Assembly (NCBI RefSeq): GCF_015163715.1
Contig: NZ_JADDUM010000035.1
Location: forward strand, 25,288 to 89,287
DNA length: 64,000 nt
Reading direction: 5' to 3'
Source: Pseudomonas cyclaminis
GTDB lineage: Bacteria > Pseudomonadota > Gammaproteobacteria > Pseudomonadales > Pseudomonadaceae
Under the pieces are notes generated by a model, which ran no database searches, had not been told where the DNA came from, and worked only from the letters and a program-made list of their open reading frames with translations. The translations under genes and the position numbers were made by a program. This document shows positions 8,657 to 16,515 of the stretch, one piece after another (within the stretch, counting starts at the first letter, position 1; each line of letters opens with the position of its first letter).

Positions 8657-9560
8657 CCCGACCGCCCAGTCGAGCCAGCGTCAACTTGACGGCATGGTAG
8701 GTCGAGACCATGCCGAAGCGCAGCCACACGCCCATCACCACCCACCACCACAACACCTTGGGGTACTGCGCCCTGAAGTACGTTTCATAGAAGCGCACCA
8801 TGCCTCTATGTTTGTGCCATTCGACAAAGAACGGTCTGGCCCGGCTGCAGGCACCCTGCCAGTGCATCACACGAGCCTGGGGCACGAACACCACGCGCCA
8901 CTCGTTGAGTTTGAAACGCATACACCAATCCAGGTCTTCGCAATGCAGAAAATAGCCTTCATCCCACAGACCTACCGCGCCCAGGGCCTCACGTTTGACC
9001 AGCATGCAGGCGCCGGAGATAGCTTCCACCGCGACAGGGGCGTCGGGCAGTGGTTCGCGATGCAGCAGGAAATCCGCGCATAAAGAGGGAAACAGCCAGT
9101 CCAGGCGCGACAGGCCAAACGCCCGGACGAACGCGCGCCTTGGCGTGGGGAACACCCGTCGTCCACCCGGTTGTTCGGACCCGTCGGGGTTGCACAGAAA
9201 CCCACCGACCATGCCCGTGGCAGGATCGCTGTGCAGCGCGTCCATCATGTACCCCAACGCCCCAGGCATCATTACGCAATCGGGGTTCAGGAATAACAAT
9301 GTACCGGCGTTGGAAACGCCCGCGCCGGTATTGCAGGCCGCGGCAAAGCCCGTGTTGTGGATGTTCCTGATGATGCTCACGCGAGCATCGGCCTCGTAAA
9401 CCTCCAGGTGGGCCAGGCTCCCGTCGCTGGAACCGTTGTCCACCACGATCACACGCAAGGCGCCTTCTCTCAGCGCCGAGGCCACACAGTCTCCGATCAG
9501 CTTGCCGGCGTTGTAGTTGACTACGATCACGTCGCAGTTATGGATAAAGCTTGGCGGCAT
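8649..9560 (-). CDS. Glycosyltransferase family 2 (rhamnosyltransferase-like)
   Basis: The start was placed at the ATG at 9560 (MPPSFIHNCD), giving 303 residues and a 23-base overlap with the upstream GT1 gene; an open frame extends back to 9659 but lies wholly within that gene. GT-A motifs are CDVIVVNYNAGKLI, VIVVDNGSSDGS, a metal-binding FLNPDCVMMPG, and FLHCEDLDWCMRF near residue 215. Tryptophan-rich helices near the C-terminus (YPKVLWWWVVMGVWLRFG) suggest membrane association, as in WbbL-like rhamnosyltransferases. It is translated after the GT1 gene and probably adds the next sugar. The sugar specificity is a family-level guess. Confidence 0.8.
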   Translation of the reverse strand: MPPSFIHNCDVIVVNYNAGKLIGDCVASALREGALRVIVVDNGSSDGSLAHLEVYEADARVSIIRNIHNTGFAAACNTGAGVSNAGTLLFLNPDCVMMPGALGYMMDALHSDPATGMVGGFLCNPDGSEQPGGRRVFPTPRRAFVRAFGLSRLDWLFPSLCADFLLHREPLPDAPVAVEAISGACMLVKREALGAVGLWDEGYFLHCEDLDWCMRFKLNEWRVVFVPQARVMHWQGACSRARPFFVEWHKHRGMVRFYETYFRAQYPKVLWWWVVMGVWLRFGMVSTYHAVKLTLARLGGRGA

Positions 9561-10644
9561 CAAAACGCGCTTCCCATGAGTGCTGCAGTGCAAAGGCACG
9601 GGCTTCATCCGAGTTGCGCTCACACTGCAAAGCAGCCTCGGCCAGCGCGGCGAGATCATTCAACGAGTGGCTGATAAAAACCCCCGACTGGCCACTGCGC
9701 CCGTGCATCTCGCCGAAATCGGTCGAGATCACCGGCAACGCCAGTGCGCGGTACTCGTAGTACTTGATCGGGTCGACTGCTGCGGTGAGCGCGTTCTGCC
9801 TGAAGGGAATCAACCCGACATCGAACTCCGCCATGGCGTTCAATGCGGCCCCATGGTCACATGCAGGCAACACCACAACGTTGGGCGGCAGCCGAGCACC
9901 CAAGGCGCCGAAGACCGGCCCGATCAAACGAATTTCGTCGTTTGGCCTGGCCTTGGCCAATGCGGCGACCCACTCCCAGTCGAACCAGGCGGCCATCGTA
10001 CCGACGTAGCCGAAGACCTTGCCTGCCGACGCGACCGGCGCGGGCTGCACGGCGCAGATCGCCGACAGGTCAAGGCCGTTGAACACCCGGTGGACATCAC
10101 GTCGATAGCGCCTCCACTGCGTATCGAGGCCGGAACTGGATGCCCAGATGACGTCCACTTGTTGAGCGATCATCCGCTCACGGCGCGCCAGCGCAGACCG
10201 GGAAAGCCCGGTATAAAAAGCCGGAAAGTCATCCATGGCGTCGTATAAAGAGGCGCAGTGAGGCAGTCGGCGCAACAGCAAGTGCGCCAGCGCCGAGGGT
10301 TTTCCGACCACCAGCAAGGCCGGACCGTCGCGGGTGAACGCATCGATCCGGTTCAGCAGATCTCGCCACAAAAACCGATTCACCCAGCCGACGCCCGGTA
10401 GCGGTTCAATGGGCAACCCGCCAGGTTTGATCACGCCAAGCCACGACGGTATGCCCGCAGGCTGGTTGGTCGACGGGGCTGGCGGCGAACGCCTGAGATC
10501 GCTCCACCTGGGAAGCCGCGTGGGGTAAGGGTCGACCCACAGCACCGGCGCGCCTGTGCGCCGGTGAGCCCACTCGACAAACTTGTGCGGCCGCTGGGCG
10601 AAGCTGTCCCAGGGTAAAGGCGAGAGGAATACCAGACGCTTCAA
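9538..10644 (-). CDS. Glycosyltransferase (GT-B, group 1-like)
   Basis: A 368-residue protein that appears to start at TTG 10644, overlapping the wecB stop by 4 bases (TTGA), so translation is probably coupled. The N-terminus VFLSPLPWDSFAQRPHKFVEW shares the W-x-x-x-x-QRP pattern with the GT1 halves of the fusion proteins at 2562 and 5730. KVFGYVGTMAAWFDWEWV and DPIKYYEYRALALPVISTDFGEM are the typical C-terminal GT-B nucleotide-sugar binding segments. It is the stand-alone counterpart of the N-terminal domain of those fusions, with the GT2 counterpart as the next gene. Substrates are unknown. Confidence 0.8.
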   Translation of the reverse strand: MKRLVFLSPLPWDSFAQRPHKFVEWAHRRTGAPVLWVDPYPTRLPRWSDLRRSPPAPSTNQPAGIPSWLGVIKPGGLPIEPLPGVGWVNRFLWRDLLNRIDAFTRDGPALLVVGKPSALAHLLLRRLPHCASLYDAMDDFPAFYTGLSRSALARRERMIAQQVDVIWASSSGLDTQWRRYRRDVHRVFNGLDLSAICAVQPAPVASAGKVFGYVGTMAAWFDWEWVAALAKARPNDEIRLIGPVFGALGARLPPNVVVLPACDHGAALNAMAEFDVGLIPFRQNALTAAVDPIKYYEYRALALPVISTDFGEMHGRSGQSGVFISHSLNDLAALAEAALQCERNSDEARAFALQHSWEARFDAAKLYP

Positions 10645-11744
10645 GCAAAATGCTCGCGCAGGACATGCACGATGCGCTCGGCCGCGTGCCCATCGCCGTA
10701 GGGCGAGACACTGCGTGCCATGGCGCGATAGGCCGACTCATCGTCCAGCAGGCGCTGCGCCTCTTCAATGATGCGTTCATAGTTCGCGCCAACCAGCTTT
10801 ACCCCGCCCTGCTCAACCGCTTCCGGCCGCTCGGTTTCATCACGCATGACCAATACCGGCTTACCCAGCGCCGGGGCTTCCTCCTGCACCCCTCCCGAGT
10901 CGGTCAGGATGAAATACGCGGCTTTCATGGCGGCGACGAACGTCGTGTAATCCAGCGGCGCGCACAGCCTGAAGTTCGCGATGCCCGCCAGGGATGCCTG
11001 GGCGACCTCCTGGATATTCGGGTTCGGGTGCACGGGATACAGAAACTGAACCCCTGGATTGTTCTCGGCCAAGGTTCGCAGCGCTCGGCAAATGGTGCGA
11101 AACGGTGCGCCGAAATGCTCTCTGCGGTGGGCTGTCACCAAGACCAGGCGCTTGCTCGGGTCAAGGTCAAGGCCGAGTTCCGGCGCCGTGGTCGCCGTCG
11201 CAAGCAGCGCATCAATCACCGTATTGCCGGTGACGAAAATGCCCGCGCTGCAGACGCCCTCTTTCAACAGATTTTGCCGGGCACCTTGAGTCGGTGCGAA
11301 GTGCCAACGAGCCAATTCACCGGTAATGACCCGGTTGGCTTCTTCGGGAAACGGAGATTGCTTGTCCCAGGTGCGCAGGCCGGCTTCAACATGGCCCAGC
11401 GCAATACGGTGATAAAAACACGCCAAGGCACAGGCCATCACCGTCGTGGTATCGCCTTGCACCAACACCGCATCGGGCTGCTGCTCCAGCAGGACCGTAT
11501 CCAGTTCAAGCAGTAACTGGGCGGTCAGGGTGGTGAGGGTTTGACTTGGCCGCATGATATCCAGATCGATATCCGGCTCGATCCCGAAAACCCCCAGGAT
11601 CTGATCCAGCAAATGACGGTGCTGCGCCGTGGCGACCACCCGCACATCCGCCCATCGCTCTTTTTTCAAGGCCAGAATGACCGGGGCCATTTTGATGGCT
11701 TCGGGGCGCGTCCCGATGACACAAAGGATTTTTTTTACCGACAC
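10641..11744 (-). CDS. wecB: UDP-N-acetylglucosamine 2-epimerase (non-hydrolysing)
   Basis: This enzyme interconverts UDP-GlcNAc and UDP-ManNAc for surface polysaccharide synthesis in the cytoplasm. The 367-residue product matches the family in length and motifs: VIGTRPEAIKMAPVI at the N-terminus, VQGDTTT and GHVEAGLRT (catalytic acidic residues), VTAHRREHFG (catalytic His), TDSGGVQEEAPALGKPVLVMRDETERPEA for the uridine-diphosphate site. The start is GTG at 11744. Codons 3-6 contain a run of eight A residues, a slippery tract that deserves attention. It is the first gene of a four-gene minus-strand operon with overlapping or coupled starts. Confidence 0.93.
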   Translation of the reverse strand: MSVKKILCVIGTRPEAIKMAPVILALKKERWADVRVVATAQHRHLLDQILGVFGIEPDIDLDIMRPSQTLTTLTAQLLLELDTVLLEQQPDAVLVQGDTTTVMACALACFYHRIALGHVEAGLRTWDKQSPFPEEANRVITGELARWHFAPTQGARQNLLKEGVCSAGIFVTGNTVIDALLATATTAPELGLDLDPSKRLVLVTAHRREHFGAPFRTICRALRTLAENNPGVQFLYPVHPNPNIQEVAQASLAGIANFRLCAPLDYTTFVAAMKAAYFILTDSGGVQEEAPALGKPVLVMRDETERPEAVEQGGVKLVGANYERIIEEAQRLLDDESAYRAMARSVSPYGDGHAAERIVHVLREHFA

Positions 11745-11985
11745 AGAACTGTTTCCCTATCCGAAGCAAGCTGAATCACAGCGCTATTCATCAGCCGTTT
11801 TGCGCACACACTTGGTTGTGCCTTTCGATGCCGCGGCCTTCATGGCCATGCGAGCAAGGTGCAGAGAAGATTTTTGGAACATTTTGATACTAACGGAGCC
11901 AGCATAGGCACAGATTGGGAGACCTGCACGGCGCCACGACCTGGCAAGCGACGAGATGCAGTTTTACGGGGCCGCTGAAAACACA
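11745..11985. other. Intergenic region upstream of wecB
   Basis: About 240 bases (420 up to the tRNA when the two hairpins are included) separate wecB from the tRNA-Asn gene. I see no convincing coding frame. It presumably carries the promoter and leader of the wecB operon, but I could not pick a clear -35/-10 pair by eye. Confidence 0.4.
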
Positions 11986-12018
11986 AAAGGCCCGCGCGAT
12001 TGCTCGCAGCGGGCCTTT
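11986..12018. terminator. Perfect 10-bp hairpin, possible bidirectional terminator
   Basis: AAAGGCCCGC at 11986-11995 pairs exactly with GCGGGCCTTT at 12009-12018 around a 13-base loop. On the minus strand the stem runs into CTTTTGTGTTTT, a usable T-rich tail; on the plus strand into TTTATTTGTC. No recognised gene ends immediately before it on either strand, so its client transcript is unclear. Confidence 0.6.
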
Positions 12019-12131
12019 ATTTGTCGACGGGCACACGGGGCCTTACCAAATCTCAGAATCGTAGGATTAGAGCCGCATTCATGCAGGTCACGCTGTGCGC
12101 TTTGATCACCCCGGAGAAATCCAAGGCAAAA

Positions 12132-12157
12132 AAAAGCCTGCATCGCTGCAGGCTTTT
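12132..12157 (-). terminator. Rho-independent terminator of tRNA-Asn
   Basis: AAAAGCCTGCA (12132-12142) pairs with TGCAGGCTTTT (12147-12157) around a TCGC tetraloop, 6 bases beyond the CCA end of the tRNA. On the minus strand it continues into a run of T residues (12128-12135), as expected for intrinsic termination. Confidence 0.85.
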
Positions 12158-12163
12158 CCTATC

Positions 12164-12239
12164 TGGCTCCACGACCTGGACTCGAACCAGGGACCCAATG
12201 ATTAACAGTCATTTGCTCTACCAACTGAGCTATCGCGGA
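12164..12239 (-). tRNA. tRNA-Asn (anticodon GTT)
   Basis: On the minus strand this is a 76-base cloverleaf with an encoded CCA end. The acceptor stem pairs TCCGCGA with TCGTGGA (one G-U). The D-loop contains AGCTCAGTTGGTAGAGC, the anticodon loop CTGTTAA gives GTT (Asn), and the T arm carries GGTTCGAGTCC. It is followed by its own terminator. tRNA genes are common integration sites, but no integrase or duplicate of its 3' end is visible here. Confidence 0.96.
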
Positions 12240-12299
12240 ATGCGCCGTATGTTACTGATTGAAAAGGAGAAGTCAAGCTTTCCCTGACAACCCGGGCGA

Positions 12300-13196
12300 T
12301 TAATCCGGATGGCCGGTTGAACGCTGCGACTCCTTGGCCAATTCCAACCAAGCCCGGGCAGCGGGTGGGAGGTGGGCGCTGGCGCGCCAGGCCAGGGCGA
12401 TGTGCCAGTCGGTATGGGGTTCGTCCAAAGGGATCAGGGCGATGCCGGGGTGTTGGTGCTTATGCGCCAGCATGCGCGGCAGGAAGGCCGCACCGAGGCC
12501 TGCGGATACGAGGTCGACAATGAAGTCGATCTGGCCGCTGCGTGCCGCCACACGGGGTTGCACGCCTTTACGCTCACAAGCGGCGAGGATTTTGGCGTTA
12601 AGGGCGAAGCCGGCTTCGAACAGGATAAATGGCGAATCGGCCAGGTCGCTGAAATCAATCCGTTTGCGCTGGGCCAAGGGGTGGCTGATTGGCAGGACAG
12701 CCATCAGCGGTTCGTTACGTACGGGCTGGTAGTCGAACCCTTCGTCGATGGGCAACAGGAGAGCAGCCAGGTCGACCTCGCCCGCATCCAGGCATTCGCG
12801 CAGTCGTTTGCTGCCGTACTCGGTGAGTTCGATGTCGATGTCCGGGTAACGGCTGCGATAAGTGGCGAACATCGTCGCAAACAGCACGCCGCAACCCACC
12901 GGCGGCAGGCCGATGCGCAGTACGCCACGCTTGAGGCCACGCAGGTCGTTGATCTCGGCCACCAGGTCGTTATGTTCGGCGAGCAGGACCAGGGCGCGGC
13001 TATAGGCGATTTCGCCAGCGGCGGTGAGTTCGTTGCGGTGACCGAGGCGGTTGAGCAGTGGCATGCCCAATTCATCTTCCAGGGTTTTGATCGCCTTGCT
13101 CACGCTCGACTGGGTCAACGACACCACGTCGGCAGCTTGGGAGAAACCGCCTTGGCGCACCACTTCGACAAAGGCACGCAGTGTTCTCAGGTTCAT
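12300..13196 (-). CDS. LysR-family transcriptional regulator
   Basis: A 298-residue regulator. The N-terminal winged helix-turn-helix is classical ([20 protein letters not shown], then [20 protein letters not shown]), followed by a linker and an effector-binding domain of periplasmic-binding-protein type ([11 protein letters not shown] onward). It is divergent from lldD, 101 bases apart, with a 7-5-7 inverted repeat in between, so it very likely controls lldD and itself. The effector could be lactate or a related 2-hydroxy acid, but this is inferred. In many Pseudomonas genomes the lactate operon is controlled by a GntR-type LldR instead, so this arrangement is different. Confidence 0.88.
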   Translation of the reverse strand: MNLRTLRAFVEVVRQGGFSQAADVVSLTQSSVSKAIKTLEDELGMPLLNRLGHRNELTAAGEIAYSRALVLLAEHNDLVAEINDLRGLKRGVLRIGLPPVGCGVLFATMFATYRSRYPDIDIELTEYGSKRLRECLDAGEVDLAALLLPIDEGFDYQPVRNEPLMAVLPISHPLAQRKRIDFSDLADSPFILFEAGFALNAKILAACERKGVQPRVAARSGQIDFIVDLVSAGLGAAFLPRMLAHKHQHPGIALIPLDEPHTDWHIALAWRASAHLPPAARAWLELAKESQRSTGHPD

Positions 13197-13225
13197 CAGT
13201 ATTCCTTTTCCGACTGATTACTAGC

Positions 13226-13244
13226 GATAAAAGTTGTTTTTATC
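13226..13244. promoter_or_regulatory. Candidate LysR operator between the regulator and lldD
   Basis: GATAAAA (13226-13232) and TTTTATC (13238-13244) form a perfect 7-bp inverted repeat with a 5-base spacer, and contain a T-N11-A core as expected for LysR sites. It lies in the middle of the divergent 101-base intergenic region, about 50 bases upstream of the lldD start. Confidence 0.55.
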
Positions 13245-13297
13245 ATGACAGAAGTTCGCCTATCTTGGAGGCACCTTGCCTTGCCGAGATTCCGTGC

Positions 13298-14438
13298 ATG
13301 ATCATTTCGTCCGCCTCTGACTACCGCGCAGCCGCTAAACGCAAGCTGCCGCGCTTCCTGTTCGACTATATCGACGGCGGCGCCTACGCCGAGCACACGA
13401 TGCGGGCGAACAGTTCGGACCTGGCCGAGATCAGCCTGCGCCAGCGCATCCTGCGCAATGTCGACAACCTGAGCCTCAAGACCACGCTGTTCGGCCAGAC
13501 GCTGGACATGCCGGTGATCCTCAGCCCCGTAGGCCTGACCGGCATGTATGCGCGGCGCGGCGAAGTGCAGGCGGCGAAGGCGGCGGCCAACAAGGGCATC
13601 CCGTTCTGCTTGTCGACGGTGTCGGTGTGCCCGATCGAAGAGGTGGCCTCCCAGAGCCCGCAGTCGATCTGGTTCCAGCTGTATGTGCTCAAGGACCGCG
13701 GCTTTATGCGCAATGCGCTGGAGCGCGCCCAGGCGGCCGGGGTCACCACGCTGGTGTTCACCGTGGACATGCCGACGCCGGGCGCACGCTACCGCGACGC
13801 CCACTCGGGCATGTCCGGGCCGTTCGCGGCGCAGCGGCGCATGCTGCAGGCCGTCACCAAGCCGCAATGGGCCTTCGATGTGGGCTTGATGGGCCGGCCC
13901 ACGACCTGGGCAATATCTCCAAGTACCTCGGCAAACCCACTCACCTGGAAGATTACATCGGCTGGCTGGCCAACAATTTCGACCCCTCCATCAGTTGGAA
14001 AGACCTGGAGTGGATCCGCGAATTCTGGAAGGGTCCGATGATTATCAAGGCATTCTTGATCCTCAGGACGCCAGGGACGCCGTGAGTTTCGGCGCCGATG
14101 CCATCGTGGTTTCCAACCATGGCGGCCGCCAGCTGGACGGCGTGCTGTCCACCGCCAAAGCGTTGCCACCGATTGCCGAAGCCGTGGGCGATGACTTGAC
14201 GGTGCTCGTGGACTCCGGCATCCGCTCCGGGCTCGACGTGGTGCGCATGTTGGCCCTGGGCGCCAAGGCCTGCCTGCTGGGGCGCGCCACCGCTTACGCA
14301 TTGGCGGCGGACGGGCAGCAGGGGGTGGAGAACCTGTTGGATATCTTTGCCAAGGAAATGCGCGTGGCGATGACGCTGACCGGCGTCACGTCGATTGACC
14401 AGATTGACCACTCCACTTTAGTCCCATCAGCCAAATAA
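13298..14438 (+). pseudogene. lldD: L-lactate dehydrogenase (FMN-dependent), two frameshifts
   Basis: LldD is a membrane-associated flavoenzyme oxidising L-lactate to pyruvate into the quinone pool. The frame starts at ATG 13298 ([20 protein letters not shown]) and reads perfectly as LldD to GLMGRP. A C is missing from the CCC at 13898-13900, moving the reading to the next frame. That frame continues as [20 protein letters not shown] until a G is missing from the GG at 14049-14050, after which it returns to [17 protein letters not shown] and the FMN-binding [10 protein letters not shown]. Restoring two bases gives 380 residues, the normal length. Flanking codons are undamaged, so either a very recent pseudogene or sequencing errors; I favour errors. 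Confidence 0.85.
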
Positions 14439-14458
14439 CTGACGTCATGCGCCAACAG

Positions 14459-14480
14459 CCGTTTTCTGCTTAGAAAGCGG
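14459..14480 (+). terminator. Likely lldD terminator hairpin
   Basis: CCGTTTTCT (14459-14467) pairs with AGAAAGCGG (14472-14480) around GCTT, with one G-T pair, about 20 bases past the lldD stop. The tail CCTTTGATTT is only moderately T-rich. The remaining bases to 14719 hold no gene I recognise; they would contain the promoter of the diguanylate cyclase gene. Confidence 0.6.
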
Positions 14481-14719
14481 CCTTTGATTTATAAGGATTT
14501 TTATTAAAGTAAACGAAGTGGCATGAATCTGGCTCTAACCACCTTCAAGCAGGTCAAGCGATGACAAGACGTGCGGCGGTGCCCAGGGGTTATAACCCTC
14601 TGCAAAGCGGTCTAGACTGTTACCCACGTTTTACGGAACTGAAGGAACAGTTAGACGCTTGGCACTCGCCACTCTCATCGAGCCTGTAAGACAGCTAAGT
14701 GCTTAGAGGCCGATCGCTT

Positions 14720-15646
14720 ATGAAAACACCTACCCAGACCAACGCAATTGACTTTGACAGCGCTAAATTGCAACGCCTGGGCTTTGGTCAGCCATCGATC
14801 CTGCCCCACCGCCCGACGACCGTCGCGCAACTTCGCCAGCAACTGGGCATGCTGTTGCAGACCAGCCTGGAGCCGGAGCGCATCCTGGCGGTGTTCTTCC
14901 GTGAGATCCAGCGCCTGGTGCCCCTCGACGCCCTGCACTACCGGCACCAAGCCAGTGACCTGCGCCTGGAATTCGGCCAGCGCGGCCACCACTCGGTGAG
15001 CTACAGCCTCAGCCATGAAGGCGAACACTTGGGTGAGCTGATTTTCCGTCGCAACCAGCGCCTGGCCGAAGACGAACTCGGCCAACTCGAATCCCTGCTG
15101 GCCACCCTGCTGTATCCGATGCGCAACGCCCTGCTCTACCGCGCCGCGACCCGCAGCGCCCTGCGTGACCCATTGACCGATACGGGCAACCGTATTGCCA
15201 TGGACCAGACCCTGCAGCGGGAAATCGACATGGCGCGCCGGCACCTGAACCCGTTGTCCTTGCTGATGCTGGACATCGACCACTTCAAGGTAATCAACGA
15301 CACCCACGGCCACGCCGCCGGCGATAGCGTACTGCGCAGCGTCGCGTCGGCCATCAAGGGCCAGTTGCGGAACGTGGACATGGTGTTTCGGTTTGGCGGG
15401 GAAGAGTTTCTGATCCTGCTGTCCAACACGGGCCGGGACGCGTCCGCGATGGTCGGCGAACGGCTGCGCCAAGCGGCACAGGCCCAGGATTACTGGGTCG
15501 ATGGCACACGGATTGAGTTGACGGTGAGCCTCGGCTGTTCGACCTTGCTGGCCGCCGAGTCGGCCGAGAGCCTGTTGCGCCGGGCGGACAATGCCTTGTA
15601 CGTGGCCAAGCGCGAAGGCCGTAATCGCCTGGCGATGGCGGGGTAA
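14720..15646 (+). CDS. Diguanylate cyclase (GGDEF domain protein)
   Basis: The ATG at 14720 (MKTPTQTNAIDF) gives 308 residues. The first 140 look like a GAF-type sensory domain (QLRQQLGMLLQTSLEPERIL onward), without a signal peptide or membrane segment, so the protein is cytoplasmic. The GGDEF domain begins near residue 155 with DPLTDTGNRIAMD, includes DIDHFKVINDTHGHAAGD, and has the active-site FRFGGEEFLIL at about residue 226. The GGEEF variant is active in known cyclases. No RxxD inhibitory site is evident at the expected place ahead of it. It should make c-di-GMP; the signal is unknown. It converges on the TenA-like gene. Confidence 0.9.
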   Translation: MKTPTQTNAIDFDSAKLQRLGFGQPSILPHRPTTVAQLRQQLGMLLQTSLEPERILAVFFREIQRLVPLDALHYRHQASDLRLEFGQRGHHSVSYSLSHEGEHLGELIFRRNQRLAEDELGQLESLLATLLYPMRNALLYRAATRSALRDPLTDTGNRIAMDQTLQREIDMARRHLNPLSLLMLDIDHFKVINDTHGHAAGDSVLRSVASAIKGQLRNVDMVFRFGGEEFLILLSNTGRDASAMVGERLRQAAQAQDYWVDGTRIELTVSLGCSTLLAAESAESLLRRADNALYVAKREGRNRLAMAG

Positions 15647-15669
15647 AAACCCCCGCCATCGCCGTTACC

Positions 15670-16470
15670 TCATGCCTCGCTGGCGACGCGCAGCGGGCGT
15701 TCACGCACGACGCTGACCGGCTTGTCCATTTCCAGGCGCATGCAGCTTTCCAGGAACAGGTACATATAGTCGTAGCTCTTGCACACGGCCTGGCGCAGCT
15801 CTGTCTGCAGAGCCCTGGTCGGGTTCATCCCAGCCAGGGTGCAGATGATTTCCAGGGCTTCCCAAGGGTGGGCATCGTCGTACTGGGCGTGCATCTTCAG
15901 CCATTTCATCGCACGCTTGCGGTCTTCCTCGGGGAAAGCCGCCGCATACACACCCGTGGAACACACCACGGCTGACCATTCCCCTGTCGCCCCCTCGATG
16001 GCGTAGTTGGTCGCGGCTACGGCTACGATCAACGAATCCGAGGAGCTGGTGTGCCAGCACCAGTGACTGAGGGCATGCAACTCCGGCGGCACGTTCTGGG
16101 CCTGCAACTCCTCGAGGCTGACGCCATGGGCGCGAGCCCAGTGCACCCAATAGTCGGCGTGGTTCAGCTCCACACGGATATTGCGCATCAGCCAGCGTCG
16201 CGCCATGTCCTCGCCGGGATGGCGGGCAAATTTGGTCTTGGTGAGGTTCTGTGCCATGTACAAGGCAAACTGTTCCACCACGGGCCAGCCACCGATCAGG
16301 TAGTGACGCATGGTCTTGGCGCTGAGCGTGTTGTCACGCATGCGTTGGTACAGTTCGTGCTCGACAACTCGGCGCTTGCTCTCGCTACAGTCCTGGATCA
16401 ATTGCTGAGCCCAGACGGGGTAACTTGAGGCTTCCATAAGCGGGCCGGTTCTGTTGAAGGTGTCGATCAC
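15670..16470 (-). CDS. TenA/PqqC-like (haem-oxygenase fold) protein
   Basis: A 266-residue, wholly helical protein starting at GTG 16470, with AAGGAG upstream; an internal ATG at 16437 is possible. Segments such as WPVVEQFALYMAQNL, MRNIRVELNHADYW, AATNYAIEGATGEWS and HAQYDDAHPWEALEII fit the TenA/PqqC superfamily, whose members include thiaminase II, pyrroloquinoline quinone synthase and iron-containing redox enzymes. The neighbours are c-di-GMP genes, not thiamine or PQQ genes, so neither of those pathways is supported. The function is unknown; conserved His/Glu/Asp residues suggest a metal or cofactor site. Confidence 0.65.
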   Translation of the reverse strand: MIDTFNRTGPLMEASSYPVWAQQLIQDCSESKRRVVEHELYQRMRDNTLSAKTMRHYLIGGWPVVEQFALYMAQNLTKTKFARHPGEDMARRWLMRNIRVELNHADYWVHWARAHGVSLEELQAQNVPPELHALSHWCWHTSSSDSLIVAVAATNYAIEGATGEWSAVVCSTGVYAAAFPEEDRKRAMKWLKMHAQYDDAHPWEALEIICTLAGMNPTRALQTELRQAVCKSYDYMYLFLESCMRLEMDKPVSVVRERPLRVASEA

Positions 16471-16515
16471 TGTTAAGGCTCCTTTTTAAGTGTGATTTAC
16501 AGACCAGCAAATGTT

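Noticed and set aside
8649..9659. Longer GT2 start at 9659
   Set aside because: The extra 33 residues are off-frame sequence of the upstream GT1 gene; the conserved domain begins right after the ATG at 9560.
12164..12239. tRNA-Asn as an integration site of a genomic island
   Set aside because: No integrase is present and I found no direct repeat of the tRNA 3' end in the flanking kilobases.
12000..12287. A 95-codon open frame on the plus strand across the tRNA
   Set aside because: It reads through the tRNA and its terminator in antisense and has no ribosome site or family features.
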